From NCBI RefSeq assembly GCF_024448165.1, contig NZ_JAMOLN010000036.1, positions 1-60,204 on the forward strand: 60,204 nt of DNA, written 5' to 3'. Made by a program: the position numbers and the translations under genes. Shown here piece after piece: positions 34,775-44,600 of this stretch. Under the pieces are notes generated by a model. The model had not been told where the DNA came from, searched no databases, and saw only the letters and a list, made by a program, of their open reading frames with translations. Each line of letters opens with the position of its first letter. The first letter of the stretch is position 1. Source of the stretch: Streptomyces longispororuber. GTDB lineage: Bacteria; Actinomycetota; Actinomycetes; Streptomycetales; Streptomycetaceae.

Positions 34775-34808
34775 ACCGCGGGCACCGGCGACGGCCGGTG
34801 CCCGCGGT
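34775..34808 (+). terminator. Strong terminator after the SHOCT gene
   Basis: Perfect 15-bp arms ACCGCGGGCACCGGC (34775-34789) and GCCGGTGCCCGCGGT (34794-34808), GACG loop, then CTCTT. The next 45 bases up to soxG hold imperfect TGTCG-based short repeats. Confidence 0.8.
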
Positions 34809-34857
34809 CTCTTGTGACCGGCCTGTCGACGTGTCGATCTGTCGGCCCGTCGGTCTG

Positions 34858-35445
34858 TCAGCCCGCGCCGTACTCCACGCAGGCGTCGGCCAGCCAGGCG
34901 GCGAGGTACCCGGCGAAGGACGACCTGACGAAGAGCCACGCCTGCCGGGGGCCCGCCTCGCGGACGACGAGCGTGACGCCTGCCTGGGCGAGCAGCGTGG
35001 TGTGGCAGGTGCCCGCCGGGGCGCCGGCCGGACCGAGGTCGAGGGCGCAGCCGTGCGCGAGGACGTCGGGCAGCAGATCACCGGCGAGCGCGAGCACCGT
35101 GCGCTGCGCCGACGTGTCGGTGACCGAGCCGAACGCGTCGCCGATCGCCGCCCGCAGCCCGGCGGTCAGCTCCGCGGCACGGTCGGGCGCCGCCACGAGC
35201 AGCCACTCGTCGGGGCCGAGCCAGAGCACCTCGACCTCCGTGTCCAGGTGCGCGGTGCAGGGGCCGGGGAGCGGATGGCCGAGGTACTCCGCCACGGCCC
35301 GCGCCACGGCGCCGCCCGGCGCCGCCCGCAGGGTGAGCTGGGTGCGGAACGGGACTTCGCGGGCACTCAGCCCCGGCGGGAGGGCCGGGTCCCACCCCGC
35401 CAGCGGGCTGGTCCGGACGGGGCGGAGCGAGCTGTCAGCCGTCAC
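34858..35445 (-). CDS. soxG: Sarcosine oxidase gamma subunit
   Basis: 195 residues, the small GcvT-like subunit of heterotetrameric sarcosine oxidase, which oxidises sarcosine to glycine with formation of 5,10-methylene-tetrahydrofolate and H2O2. Family features are WLGPDEWLLVAAPD (about 75-88), TDTSAQRTVLALAGD and FVRSSFAGYLAAWL near the C terminus. It is the last gene of soxBDAG, and its start overlaps the end of soxA by 11 nt. It is required for assembly rather than catalysis in known systems. Confidence 0.9.
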   Translation of the reverse strand: MTADSSLRPVRTSPLAGWDPALPPGLSAREVPFRTQLTLRAAPGGAVARAVAEYLGHPLPGPCTAHLDTEVEVLWLGPDEWLLVAAPDRAAELTAGLRAAIGDAFGSVTDTSAQRTVLALAGDLLPDVLAHGCALDLGPAGAPAGTCHTTLLAQAGVTLVVREAGPRQAWLFVRSSFAGYLAAWLADACVEYGAG

Positions 35446-38290
35446 GGCGGGCGCCCTCCTTGTCGTAGAGAACGGGTTCGGCGACCGTCACCGCGACGGT
35501 GCGGCCGTCCAGCGGCACGTACAGCGTCTCGCCGACGCGCTCGCTGCCGGAGCGCAGCAGCGCGAGGGCGAAGGTGCGCTCCAGGGCGGCGCTGCGGTAG
35601 CTGGAGGTGACGTGCCCCAGCATCGGGACCGGCGGCGCCGGGATCGTCTCGGTGGCGATGATCTGGGCCCCCTCGGGCAACAGCGTGTGCCCGTCGACGG
35701 GCAGCAGGGCGACGAGCTGCTTGCGGTCGGCGCGCAGGTTCTCGGCCCGGCCGAAGGAACGCCTGCCGACGAAGTCCTTCTTCTTCCTGGAGACCACCCA
35801 GCTCATGCCGAGGTCCTGCGGGGTGACGGTGCCGTCGGTGTCCTGACCGATGATCGGGTACGCCTTCTCGGCGCGCAGCACGTGCATGGTCTCCGTGCCG
35901 TACGGGGTGATGCCCAGCGGCCGCCCCGCGTCGTACAGCGCCTGCCAGACCGAAGTGGCGTACCAGGACGGCACGTTGACCTCGTAGGCGAGCTCACCGG
36001 AGAAACTGATCCGGCACACCCGTGCCTCGACACCCGCGATGACCGTGTCGCGCCGGCTCATGAACGGGAAGGCGTCCGCGGTCACGTCCAGGCCGTCGGT
36101 CACGGCGGCGAGCACGTCCCGCGAGCGCGGTCCGACCAGGGGGATCGTGGCCCAGTGCTCGGTCACCGAGGTGAGGTGGACGCGCAGCTCCGGCCACTCG
36201 GTCTGGAGCCACTCCTCCATCCACTCCAGGACCTTCGCGGCGTTGCCCGTGGTGGTCGTGAGGAGGAACTCGCCGTCCGAGACGCGCAGGACCGTGCCGT
36301 CGTCCAGCACCATGCCGTCGACGCCGCACAGCACGCCGTACCGGATCCGGCCCGGCTTCAGCGTGCTCATCACGTTCGTGTAGAGCCGGTCGAGGAAGCA
36401 GCCCGCGTCCGGGCCCTGCACGCTGATCTTGCCGAGGGTGGAGCCGTCCATCATCGCCACGCCGGTGCGCGCCGCCCGGCACTCGCGCCGCACGGCGTCG
36501 TCCATGGTCTCCCCGGGCAGCGGGTAGTACCAGGGCCGCTTCCACTGGCCGATGTCCTCGAACAGGGCGCCGTGCTCCTGGTGCCAGGCGTGCAGCGCGG
36601 TCACCCGGACCGGGTCGAACAGGTCGCCCCGGTCGCGGCCCGCGAACGCCGCGAAGGCGACCGGCTGCACCGGCGGCCGGAAGCTCGTGGTGCCGAGGTC
36701 CGCCACGTCGGTGCCCAGCGCCTCGGCGACGATGCCCGAGGCGAGGATCCCCGAGGTGCGGCCCTGGTCGTGGGCCGTGCCGACGGTGGTGTACCGCTTG
36801 ACGTGCTCGACCGACCGCAGCCCCGCGCCGGTCGCCCGGAACACGTCGCTGACCAGCGCGTCGCGCTGCAGGTCGACGAACTGCGCCGCACCGTCCACGC
36901 CGTCCCGGGGACTGGGCACCCGCCACAACTCCAGTGCGGGATGCGGCAGTTCGGTGTCCGCCGCCGGTACGGGCACCGGCGCCACGGCGATGTCGAGGGC
37001 GGTCAGGGCCGCGGTCGCCGCGGCGATGCCGTCGGCCAGGCACGCGCCGAGCGTGCGCAGCCCGTCCGCGGCGCCCGCCGTGCGGACGGCGGCGAGCGGG
37101 CCGCCGGGCACGAACGTGGCGAGCCCGGCGTCGTGGCGGAGCGTGCCGCGCGCCTGGCTGAACAGGGCCACGGCCGGGTTCCAGCCGCCGGAGACGAGCA
37201 GCACGTCGCAGTCGACGCCGTGGCGTCGGGCGCCCCGGCCGTCGCGCTCGGCTATGTGGACGCGCGAGACGCGGTCCACGCCGCTCGTGCCGGTGACGAC
37301 ATGGCCTGCGTGCACGGGAATGCCGCGCTCGGCGCAGGCGCGGGACAGCCGCTCGGGGACCGTGGGCCTGGCGTCGACGACGGCCGCCACCTCGACGCCC
37401 GCGTCGGCGAGGTCGAGTGCGGCGTCGTACGCGCTGTCGTTCGTCGTGAAGACCGTGGCCCGGCGGCCGACGAGGACGCCGTACCGGTGCAGATAGGTGC
37501 GGGCAGCGGAGGCGAGCATGATGCCGGGCCGGTCGTTGTCGTCGAAGGCGACCGGGCGCTCGGTGGCGCCGGTCGCGTGCACGACCTGCCGGGCCCGGAT
37601 GCGCCAGACCCGCTGCCGGGCCAGGTGCCGCGGGGCGGCGGCGCCCAGGTGGTCGGTGCGCTTCTCCAGGGCCAGGACGAGGTGGTCGTCGTAGTGGCCG
37701 AAGGCGGTGGTGCGGGTGAGGAGCGTGACGTTCGGGGCGGCGGTCAGGCGCCGGGTCGCCGCGTCCACCCACTCCTGGGCGGGGCGGCCGTCGATGTGCT
37801 CCCGGGTGCCGAGCAGGCTGCCGCCGCACTCCGGTGCGCTGTCGAGCAGGACGACCCGGGCGCCGGTGCCCGCGGCGGTCAGCGCCGCCGCGAGACCGGC
37901 CGGTCCCGCGCCGACGACCAACAGCTCGGCGTGCAGGTGCTTGGCGTCGTAGCGGGCCGGATCGGGCGTGGCGGCGAGCCTGCCCCGGCCGCCGAGACCG
38001 CGCGCGACCAGCCCGTCGTACAGCTCGACGGTGGTGGCGGTGAGCATCGGCTCGGGGAACGGCGCTTCGATCTGCACCAGAGCGTTGGGCTCCTCGACAC
38101 CGGCGGCCACGATGCCGCGCGGCCGCCCGTACGTGATGCCGGTCGCCACCCGGTGGACGCCGTTGGCCAGCAGCGCGGAGGCGAGCGTGTCACCGGGGTG
38201 TCCGGTGTACGCCGTGCCGTCGAAGGTGAACGCGAGGGTGGCGGAGCGGTCCACGCGACCGTGGCCCGCGACCCGGAAGGGAGTGCTCAT
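35435..38290 (-). CDS. soxA: Sarcosine oxidase alpha subunit
   Basis: 951 residues. In order: a 2Fe-2S ferredoxin-like fold without the cluster cysteines (about 20-110, YTGHPGDTLASALLANGVHR), a pyridine-nucleotide-disulfide oxidoreductase region with LLVVGAGPAGLAAAL (about 122-137) that binds NAD+, and a C-terminal GcvT-like half (about 580-950) with YGTETMHVLRAEKAYP and RKKKDFVGRR that handles tetrahydrofolate. Length and order match the known subunit. It overlaps soxD by 4 nt and soxG by 11 nt. Confidence 0.95.
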   Translation of the reverse strand: MSTPFRVAGHGRVDRSATLAFTFDGTAYTGHPGDTLASALLANGVHRVATGITYGRPRGIVAAGVEEPNALVQIEAPFPEPMLTATTVELYDGLVARGLGGRGRLAATPDPARYDAKHLHAELLVVGAGPAGLAAALTAAGTGARVVLLDSAPECGGSLLGTREHIDGRPAQEWVDAATRRLTAAPNVTLLTRTTAFGHYDDHLVLALEKRTDHLGAAAPRHLARQRVWRIRARQVVHATGATERPVAFDDNDRPGIMLASAARTYLHRYGVLVGRRATVFTTNDSAYDAALDLADAGVEVAAVVDARPTVPERLSRACAERGIPVHAGHVVTGTSGVDRVSRVHIAERDGRGARRHGVDCDVLLVSGGWNPAVALFSQARGTLRHDAGLATFVPGGPLAAVRTAGAADGLRTLGACLADGIAAATAALTALDIAVAPVPVPAADTELPHPALELWRVPSPRDGVDGAAQFVDLQRDALVSDVFRATGAGLRSVEHVKRYTTVGTAHDQGRTSGILASGIVAEALGTDVADLGTTSFRPPVQPVAFAAFAGRDRGDLFDPVRVTALHAWHQEHGALFEDIGQWKRPWYYPLPGETMDDAVRRECRAARTGVAMMDGSTLGKISVQGPDAGCFLDRLYTNVMSTLKPGRIRYGVLCGVDGMVLDDGTVLRVSDGEFLLTTTTGNAAKVLEWMEEWLQTEWPELRVHLTSVTEHWATIPLVGPRSRDVLAAVTDGLDVTADAFPFMSRRDTVIAGVEARVCRISFSGELAYEVNVPSWYATSVWQALYDAGRPLGITPYGTETMHVLRAEKAYPIIGQDTDGTVTPQDLGMSWVVSRKKKDFVGRRSFGRAENLRADRKQLVALLPVDGHTLLPEGAQIIATETIPAPPVPMLGHVTSSYRSAALERTFALALLRSGSERVGETLYVPLDGRTVAVTVAEPVLYDKEGARRDG

Positions 38291-38595
38291 GCGCCGGCCT
38301 CCTGGCCCTGCCGGGACCCGTCGCCCAGCGGGTTCGGGGCGCCGACGGGATACACGGAGAGGAACGCGTGACTGGCCGTGTCCCGCACGGCGTTGAACCA
38401 GCGGCGGCAGCCCGCGGTGTGCGCCCAGCGCTCGGCGAAGGGCCCCTTCGGGTTGTCGCGGAAGAAGACGTAGCGGGCCCACTGCTCGTCGTCGAGGGCG
38501 GCGGGGTCCTCGGGGTGGGGCACGTGGGCCTGGCCGCCGTAGTGGAACTCGGTCTCCTCCCGGGGCCCGCACCAGGGGCAGGGGATGAGCTGCAT
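38287..38595 (-). CDS. soxD: Sarcosine oxidase delta subunit
   Basis: 102 residues, the zinc-binding subunit. The N terminus MQLIPCPWCGPREETEF carries the Cys6 and Cys9 pair; further ligands are in YGGQAHVPHP and AGCRRWFNAVRDT (His/Cys). ATG 38595; the stop overlaps the soxA start (ATGA). It sits between soxB and soxA, the usual order. Confidence 0.93.
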   Translation of the reverse strand: MQLIPCPWCGPREETEFHYGGQAHVPHPEDPAALDDEQWARYVFFRDNPKGPFAERWAHTAGCRRWFNAVRDTASHAFLSVYPVGAPNPLGDGSRQGQEAGA

Positions 38596-38616
38596 GGCTG
38601 ACTCCTAGCGAGGGGT

Positions 38617-39843
38617 TCAGTGCGCGACGGCGGCGGCGCCGTGCTCGTCGACGAGGGCGCCGGTGGTGAACCGGTCGAGGGTGAAGGGCGCGTTGGTGGG
38701 GTGCGGTTCCCCGGTGGCGACGGTGTGGGCGAAGGCCCAGCCCGCCCCGGTCGTCGCCTTGAAACCGCCGGTGCCCCAGCCGCAGTTGAGGTACAGGTCC
38801 TCGATCGGCGTGCGGCCCACGATGGGCGAGGCGTCCGGAGTGGTGTCGACGATGCCGGCCCAGGTGCGCAGCAGGTGGGCGCGTGCGAAGACGGGGAAGA
38901 GTTCGAGCGCCGCCGCCATCTGCCGCTCGATGATGTGGAAGGCGCCGCGCTGCCCGTACCCGTTGTAGCTGTCGATGCCGGCGCCCATCACGAGTTCGCC
39001 CTTGTGGGCCTGGGACACGTACACGTGCACCGCGTTGGACATCACGACCGTCGGATGGACGGGTTCGAGGAGTTCCGAGACGAGGGCCTGCAGCGGATGG
39101 CTCTGCAGCGGGAGCCGCAGCCCGACCATGGCGGCCAGCACCGAGGTGTGCCCGGCCGCCGCGAGGGCGACCTTCCCGGCGGCGATCCGGCCGCGCGTGG
39201 TGCGCACCCCGGTGACCCGGCCCCCGCTCACGTCGATGCCGGTGACCTCGCAGTTCTGGATGAGGTCGATGCCGTACGCGTCCGCGCGCCGGGCGAAGCC
39301 CCAGGCCACGTAGTCGTGCTTGGCGATACCGGCGCGCGGCTGGTACGTGGCGCCGTGCACCGGATGTCGCACGTCGGGGCTGACGTTGACGATGGGGCAG
39401 ACCTTGGCGACCTCGTCGGGCTCCAGCCACTCCGCGTCGATGCCGTTCAACTGGTTCGCGTACACGCGCCGCTTGCTGTCGCGCACGTCCTGGAGGTTGT
39501 GCGCCAGGTTCAGCACGCCGCGCTGGCTGAAGAGGATCGGGTGGTCGAGCTCCTCCGCCAGCGTCTCCCACAGCTTGAGCGAGTGCTCGTAGATGCCCGA
39601 GCTCTCGTCCCACAGGTAGTTGGAGCGGATGATCGTGGTGTTGCGGGCCATGTTCCCGCCCGCGAGCCACCCCTTCTCCAGCACGGCGATGTTCGTGATG
39701 CCGTGGTTCCTGGCGAGGTAGTAGGCGGTGGCGAGACCGTGGCCGCCGCCGCCCACGATCACCACGTCGTAGGACGGCTTCGGATCGGCGTTCCGCCACA
39801 GGAAGTCGGGGTGGTCGGGCAGGGCGCGTGCGTCGCGGGTCAT
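38617..39843 (-). CDS. soxB: Sarcosine oxidase beta subunit
   Basis: 408 residues; carries FAD and the covalent FMN and oxidises the N-methyl group. The N terminus reads [20 protein letters not shown] then [19 protein letters not shown] (Rossmann, about 25-45) and [15 protein letters not shown], all diagnostic. An upstream ATG at 39876 exists, but ATG 39843 has AAGGAG upstream and the family's usual N terminus. It is the first gene of soxBDAG, with a good promoter at 39904-39932 and a repressor box between promoter and start. Confidence 0.95.
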   Translation of the reverse strand: MTRDARALPDHPDFLWRNADPKPSYDVVIVGGGGHGLATAYYLARNHGITNIAVLEKGWLAGGNMARNTTIIRSNYLWDESSGIYEHSLKLWETLAEELDHPILFSQRGVLNLAHNLQDVRDSKRRVYANQLNGIDAEWLEPDEVAKVCPIVNVSPDVRHPVHGATYQPRAGIAKHDYVAWGFARRADAYGIDLIQNCEVTGIDVSGGRVTGVRTTRGRIAAGKVALAAAGHTSVLAAMVGLRLPLQSHPLQALVSELLEPVHPTVVMSNAVHVYVSQAHKGELVMGAGIDSYNGYGQRGAFHIIERQMAAALELFPVFARAHLLRTWAGIVDTTPDASPIVGRTPIEDLYLNCGWGTGGFKATTGAGWAFAHTVATGEPHPTNAPFTLDRFTTGALVDEHGAAAVAH

Positions 39844-39875
39844 GGAGGACTCCTTGAGAGCCGACTGATGGCGCA

Positions 39876-39887
39876 CTGATATATCAG
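39876..39887 (-). promoter_or_regulatory. GntR-type operator, copy 1 (sox leader)
   Basis: Perfect 12-bp palindrome CTGATATATCAG, about 10-21 bases after the predicted sox transcription start. Its core TGATATATCA recurs at 39969, before the divergent GntR gene. AT content contrasts sharply with the surroundings. Confidence 0.8.
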
Positions 39888-39903
39888 CGAGCGAGCTCCG
39901 CGA

Positions 39904-39932
39904 ACGCTAGCGGGCGCCGAACGGCCCGTCAA
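39904..39932 (-). promoter_or_regulatory. Sigma-70-type promoter of soxBDAG
   Basis: On the minus strand: TTGACG (39932-39927), 17-bp spacer, TAGCGT (39909-39904). It matches the actinomycete housekeeping pattern TTGAC / TAnnnT. The start would be near 39897. Confidence 0.65.
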
Positions 39933-39968
39933 CGGGGTGGGGGAGTGCGGTCGAGTCTGCCCGGTAAC

Positions 39969-39978
39969 TGATATATCA
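39969..39978 (+). promoter_or_regulatory. GntR-type operator, copy 2 (gntR leader)
   Basis: TGATATATCA, same core as copy 1, 56 bases before the GntR start. TACGCT (39988-39993) downstream could be the -10, which would put the box in the spacer and allow autorepression. Confidence 0.78.
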
Positions 39979-40034
39979 AGAGGGTTCTACGCTACAGTTG
40001 CCGCCCGACCCGGGGCGTTCCAAGGGAGACTCGC

Positions 40035-40715
40035 ATGGCCGCTGGCACCGCCTCCGGACCCGCCGCCGACGGGCCGGCGAACGGGGCGACGCTCGCCGAG
40101 CAGGCGTACCGGGCGATCACCGACCGGCTCGTCACCCTGCAGATCCGCCCCGGCGCCCCGGTGCACGACGCCCGCCTGGCCGAGGAACTGGGCCTCGGCC
40201 GTACTCCCGTGCGCGAGGCCCTGAAGCGGCTGGAGACCGAGCGGCTGATCGTCGCCTACCCGCGGCGCGGCACCTTCGCCACCGAGGTGCAGATCGCGGA
40301 CCTCGGCCACATCTCCGAGGTGCGGCAGCAGCTCGAACCGCTGGCGGCGTCGATCGCCGCCCGCCGCGCCACGGCCGCCGACCGGGAGCGGCTGACCGGA
40401 TTCCTCGCCCGACTCGAACCGGCCCCGGGGACGACGGACGACGACACCGAACTGCTCCGCCTCGACATGGCCGTCCACCGCGCCGTCTACGCGGTCACGC
40501 ACAACCCCTACCTCGAAGCCACGCTCATCGGCTACGACAACCTCGCCACCCGCATCTGGTGCCTCTTCGTCGACCGCCTCGACGGCCTCGACCAGCACGT
40601 GCACGAGCACGGGCAGATGCTGCGGGCGGTCATCGAGGGCGACGCCCCGAAGGCCGCGGCGCTCGCCGCCGAGCACGTCGACAACTTCGAGCGCGCGATC
40701 CGCTCACTGATCTGA
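40035..40715 (+). CDS. GntR/FCD-family regulator of the sarcosine oxidase operon
   Basis: 226 residues. Winged helix-turn-helix at about 22-85 (ELGLGRTPVREALKRLETERLI) and an all-helical FCD ligand domain (about 95-222), whose metal-binding residues may be Asp144 and the His148, His196-type positions (LDMAVHRAV, HVHEHGQMLRAV, AAEHVDNF). Divergent from soxB across a 191-base gap holding two identical boxes, so it probably represses both genes until sarcosine, betaine or a related signal is present. ATG 40035, GGGAGA upstream. Confidence 0.9.
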   Translation: MAAGTASGPAADGPANGATLAEQAYRAITDRLVTLQIRPGAPVHDARLAEELGLGRTPVREALKRLETERLIVAYPRRGTFATEVQIADLGHISEVRQQLEPLAASIAARRATAADRERLTGFLARLEPAPGTTDDDTELLRLDMAVHRAVYAVTHNPYLEATLIGYDNLATRIWCLFVDRLDGLDQHVHEHGQMLRAVIEGDAPKAAALAAEHVDNFERAIRSLI

Positions 40716-40855
40716 GGCCCGCGCCTCCCGGCACGACGCCTCGTTCGCCCGGACTTCTCCTGGCCGTCACCTGGGCTCTGCCTCCGGAGGGTAAGGAAGC
40801 CGCACGCATTGATGACAGCACCGGACATGGGCCGGTGAACAGGAGTGTGATTCCC

Positions 40856-40987
40856 ATGGGCAATTTTCTGCAGGCCCTGTTGATGAAGGTCGGCCTGCTG
40901 CTGGCCGAGGCGGTTCTCTCCCGACTCGTGTACGAGCTGTACGCGGCGTACACGCGGTCACGACAGGCGGGTCCGGCGACCGCCTGA
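40856..40987 (+). CDS. Small hydrophobic protein, 43 residues
   Basis: MGNFLQALLMKVGLLLAEAV begins a single predicted membrane helix (about 4-22), followed by LVYELYAAYTRSRQAG, amphipathic and basic. ATG 40856 has AGGAG 10 bases upstream. A strong terminator follows. I do not recognise a family. The clean start, stop, ribosome-binding site and terminator support a real gene. It could be a regulatory micropeptide or a membrane-associated partner of something nearby. Confidence 0.55.
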   Translation: MGNFLQALLMKVGLLLAEAVLSRLVYELYAAYTRSRQAGPATA

Positions 40988-40991
40988 CACG

Positions 40992-41030
40992 CCCGTGCGT
41001 GGCGGCGCGGCCCGCGCCGCCACGCACGGG
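40992..41030. terminator. 19-bp bidirectional terminator
   Basis: Perfect 19-bp arms CCCGTGCGTGGCGGCGCGG (40992-41010) and CCGCGCCGCCACGCACGGG (41012-41030), with practically no loop except by opening inner pairs. It lies between the 43-residue gene and the convergent 133-residue gene. Confidence 0.8.
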
Positions 41031-41041
41031 GCTCCCTTCAC

Positions 41042-41443
41042 TCAGCTCCCTGTGCCCATCGACGTCGGCGGACCGGCTTCCGGTTCGGGTGCGGGTTCCG
41101 GTCGGCGGGCGCGTTCTTCCTGTGTCTCGCGGATCATCCAGGTCGCCCCGGCGACGGCCAGGGCCACCGGCCACTCGAGAGCCCCGGCGATCGCGAGGGC
41201 CCCGAGGCCGCCGTAGTAGATCAGGTCCTTCGAGTGCGGCGGCGAAGGCAGCCAGCCGGTGACGACACGCGTGTTGCTGGCGAGGTCGCCCGGTGTGAAG
41301 TAGGGAATGGGCACCTTGGCGTTCAGCGTGTGCACAGCCAGGTTCTGGTCGTGCTCGTGGGCCTCGGCCCGTTCGGGTTCCTTCTGCGGAGAGGCCGGTC
41401 GGGTCCGGGCGCTCTCCTTCTTGCTCTTCGCTGGAGTGGGCAT
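41042..41443 (-). CDS. Hypothetical membrane protein divergent from the P-type ATPase
   Basis: 133 residues. The N-terminal 45 residues are basic and Pro/Glu-rich (MPTPAKSKKESARTRP), the middle reads VPIPYFTPGDLASNTRVVTG, and two close helices lie near 75-105 (DLIYYGGLGALAIAGALEWP, then a second Ala/Val-rich one). The C-terminal tail is Pro/Glu-rich. ATG 41443 has AGGAG five bases upstream. No family recognised. Divergence from a large P-type ATPase gene suggests, but does not show, a shared role. Confidence 0.7.
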   Translation of the reverse strand: MPTPAKSKKESARTRPASPQKEPERAEAHEHDQNLAVHTLNAKVPIPYFTPGDLASNTRVVTGWLPSPPHSKDLIYYGGLGALAIAGALEWPVALAVAGATWMIRETQEERARRPEPAPEPEAGPPTSMGTGS

Positions 41444-41625
41444 AGCAACTCCTGGTCTCGTTGCCTGAGAGTGCTGTGCGTACCCGTGCCCGTCCCGGCC
41501 ACACCCGCATTCCGGTTCGTCCGGTCGGCAGGGGGCGAAGTCTGGAATGCGACCGTGTCCCGAGGGCACCTGTGCGGGACGATACACACCTCTCGGCCGG
41601 GGCCGGCGGGAAGGTGGGCCACACG

Positions 41626-44600
41626 ATGGGGAATCCGGGAACTGCCTGGTTGTCCACGCTCTTCAGGCCGCTCGTCGCGGGCCGGCGGGGGGCCCAGGAC
41701 TCCCGCGTCCGGATCCGCGGCGAGCGTGCGCACATCGCGGTACGAGGGCTGCAGGGGGCCCGGGAACCCTCCCTCACCAGGTCGTTCGAAGAGCGCCTCG
41801 GCGCCGTGCCCGGTGTCCGATGGGTCGCGGTGAACAGTCATCTGGGCCATGTCGTCGCCGCTGTCGAAGGAACGGTCGAACAGGACAAGCTGCTGGCGAC
41901 GCTGCGCGAAGCCGTCGAAGCCGTGGAGGGTGAACACGGCGAGGACGCCGCCCTCCCCGACCACCCGCTGGCCCCCAGGGCGGCACGGGAAGCCGAGCTG
42001 GCGCTCGCCGCCCACGTGGCCGCACTGCCGGTGGCCCTGCTGGCGCGGCTGGCCGGCCGCACCCCGATCCCGGCTGTCTACGCCTCGGTGCTGAGCGCGC
42101 TGGAGGCACACCCACGCCTGCGCGGCTCGGTGGAGCGCCGTCTCGGCCTGCACGACACCGAGTTCGCCAGGGCGTTGCTCAGCGCGGGCGTGAACGCCCT
42201 CTCCGGGGTCGGCCCCGGCATCGGTGTGGATGCCACCCGCCATGCCCTGCGCCTGAGGGAACTGCTCGCCCATCAGGCCGCCTGGCGGGCGGCGGAGCCC
42301 CGACTCACCGACTCGGCCGGCCGGTTCGCCGCCGCGGGCGTGCGCGAGGCATCCCGTGAGGTGCCCCTGCGCGCCGGTCCGGTCGAGCGGTACGCCGTCC
42401 GTGCGGAGACCGTGGCGGCCGCCTCGTTCGGCGGGGCGCTGGCGATGACCGGCCGGCCCCTGCACGCGGCACAGGCGGTCGTCTCGGTGATCCCGAAGGC
42501 ACCCTGGCTGGCCCGCGAGGCCTTCGCGAGCGTGCTGGGCAGGGGACTGTCCAGGAGCGGATCGCTCGTCGTCCGCCCGGCGGCGCTGCGCCGGCTCGAC
42601 CGGGTGGACGTGGCGATCCTCGACACCGATGCCCTCATGACGGGGGCCCATCTCCTCACCGACCTGCTGCCTCTCGAAGAAGCCGCCGACGCCGGGGAGT
42701 TGGCCGCCGTCGCCCACCGGCTGTTCACCCCCGGGCGCCTCGACCGGGCGCGGGAGGACGGACCGTGGCGCCTGGCACCGATGGAGCGCTGCCCGTCACC
42801 GGAGCCGGCCACGAGCGCCACGGCGTACGCGGCCTACACCGATGCGCGCGCACGACTGGAGCGGAACGGCGCACGCCGGATACTCGGCCTGGTGCGCGAC
42901 GGCCGGTTGCTCGCACTGGTCGGTGTGGTGCCCGAAGTGGACGAGGCGGCGAGCGCCCTGATCGCCGCCGCCGAGCGCTCCGGACTCACGGTGCTGATCA
43001 CTCCGGGCGACTCGGAACCGCCCGGGGGCCGGCGCGGCGACCAGGCGGTCGAGGGCGGTGAACACCTCGTCGCGTCGGTTCGCGCGGCCCAACGGGACGG
43101 CTCGGGCGTGCTGTTGCTGTCCCGGCGCAGGGACGCCCTGGCGGCCGCCGACGTGGGGATCGGCGTCACCGGGGATGCCGGGGAACCTCCGTGGGGCGCG
43201 GATGTCCACGTCGGTACGGACCTCGGGCGGGCGGCCGTGCTGCTGGCGGCCTGCAAACCCGCGAGGTCCGTGTCGGGCTGGGGTGTGCGGCTCGCCCAGG
43301 CGTCGGCCGGGGTCGGCCTCGCGATGACCGCGGTGCAGACGGCCCGCCGCCCGCTCACCCGCTTCCTGCTGACCGTCAACGGCGCCGCCGCCGTGGGCCT
43401 CGGCGCCGGGGTGTGGTCCGCGTCCCGCGTGCTGACCCAGCCCCTTCCGGTGTCGGCGGCGCGTCGGCCGTGGCACGCGATGGACCCGGCCACGGTGCTC
43501 GCCAGGACCGGCAGCCGCGCCGAGGGTCTGACGGCCGATCAGGTGAAGGCCCGCACCCGGTGGTCCGGGCGTGCGGCCCCGCGCCCGTCGCTCGCGCGGG
43601 CGTTCGTCACCGAGACGGCCAATCCGCTCACGCCGGTCCTCGTCGGCGGCGCCGCGCTGTCCGCCGCCGTGGGGGCCGTCCTGGACGCGTCGATGATCCT
43701 GGCCGTGACCGCCGTGTCGGGTCTGATCGGCGGCACCCAGCGCTATCTGGCCGAGCGCACGGCGGCCCGCCTGTACCACCGCGCGGTGATCCCGGCCCGG
43801 GCCGTGCGCGACGGTGCGGAGACGGAGCTGGCCGCCGAAGGGCTGGTCGTCGGGGACGTCGTGGTCCTGCACGCGGGCGATGTCGTCCCGGCGGACTGCC
43901 GGCTGCTGACGGCCGACGGGGTGGAGGCCGACGAGTCGGCGCTGACGGGGGAGTCGCTCCCGGTGAGCAAGTCCACCGCACCCGTCCTCGCCCACCACCC
44001 CGCCGAGCGCACGTCCATGGTGTACGAGGGCACGACCCTCGCGGCGGGGCACGCCCGTGCGGTCGCCGTCGCCACCGGCGAGGCCACCGAGGCGGGGCGC
44101 GGCGCCCGGTTCGCCGCCGCCGACGCACCGCGGACCGGGGTGGAGCACCGCCTCGGCCAGATCACCCGGGCGGCCCTTCCCGCGGCGCTCGCCTCGGCCG
44201 GTGCCGTGGTGGCGGCGGGACTGTTCCGCGGCCGTCCGGTCCGCGAGACCATCGGCGCGGCCGTCGGCCTCGCCGTGGCCAGCGTGCCGGAGGGGTTGCC
44301 CTTCCTCGTCACGGCCGCCCAGCTGGCGGCCGTCCGCCGTCTCGCCGAGCACGGCGTCCTGGTGCGCGACGCCCGGACCATCGAGGCGGCCGGCCGCGCC
44401 GACGTCCTGTGCTTCGACAAGACCGGCACGCTCACCCACGGGCGCCTCGAACTCGTCTCCGTCCACGCCGACGGCCGTACGCTCCCGCTGGACAGCCGGG
44501 AAGCACACCACCGGGCGGTCCTCGCCGCCGGGCTGCGGGCCACGCCACGCGCCCGTGGCAGCCGCCGCCTGACCCACGTCACGGACCAGGCGATCGGCAC

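Noticed and set aside
40856..40987. The 43-residue peptide as a type I toxin
   Set aside because: No antisense RNA signal or typical toxin tail was visible; the length and single helix alone are not enough.
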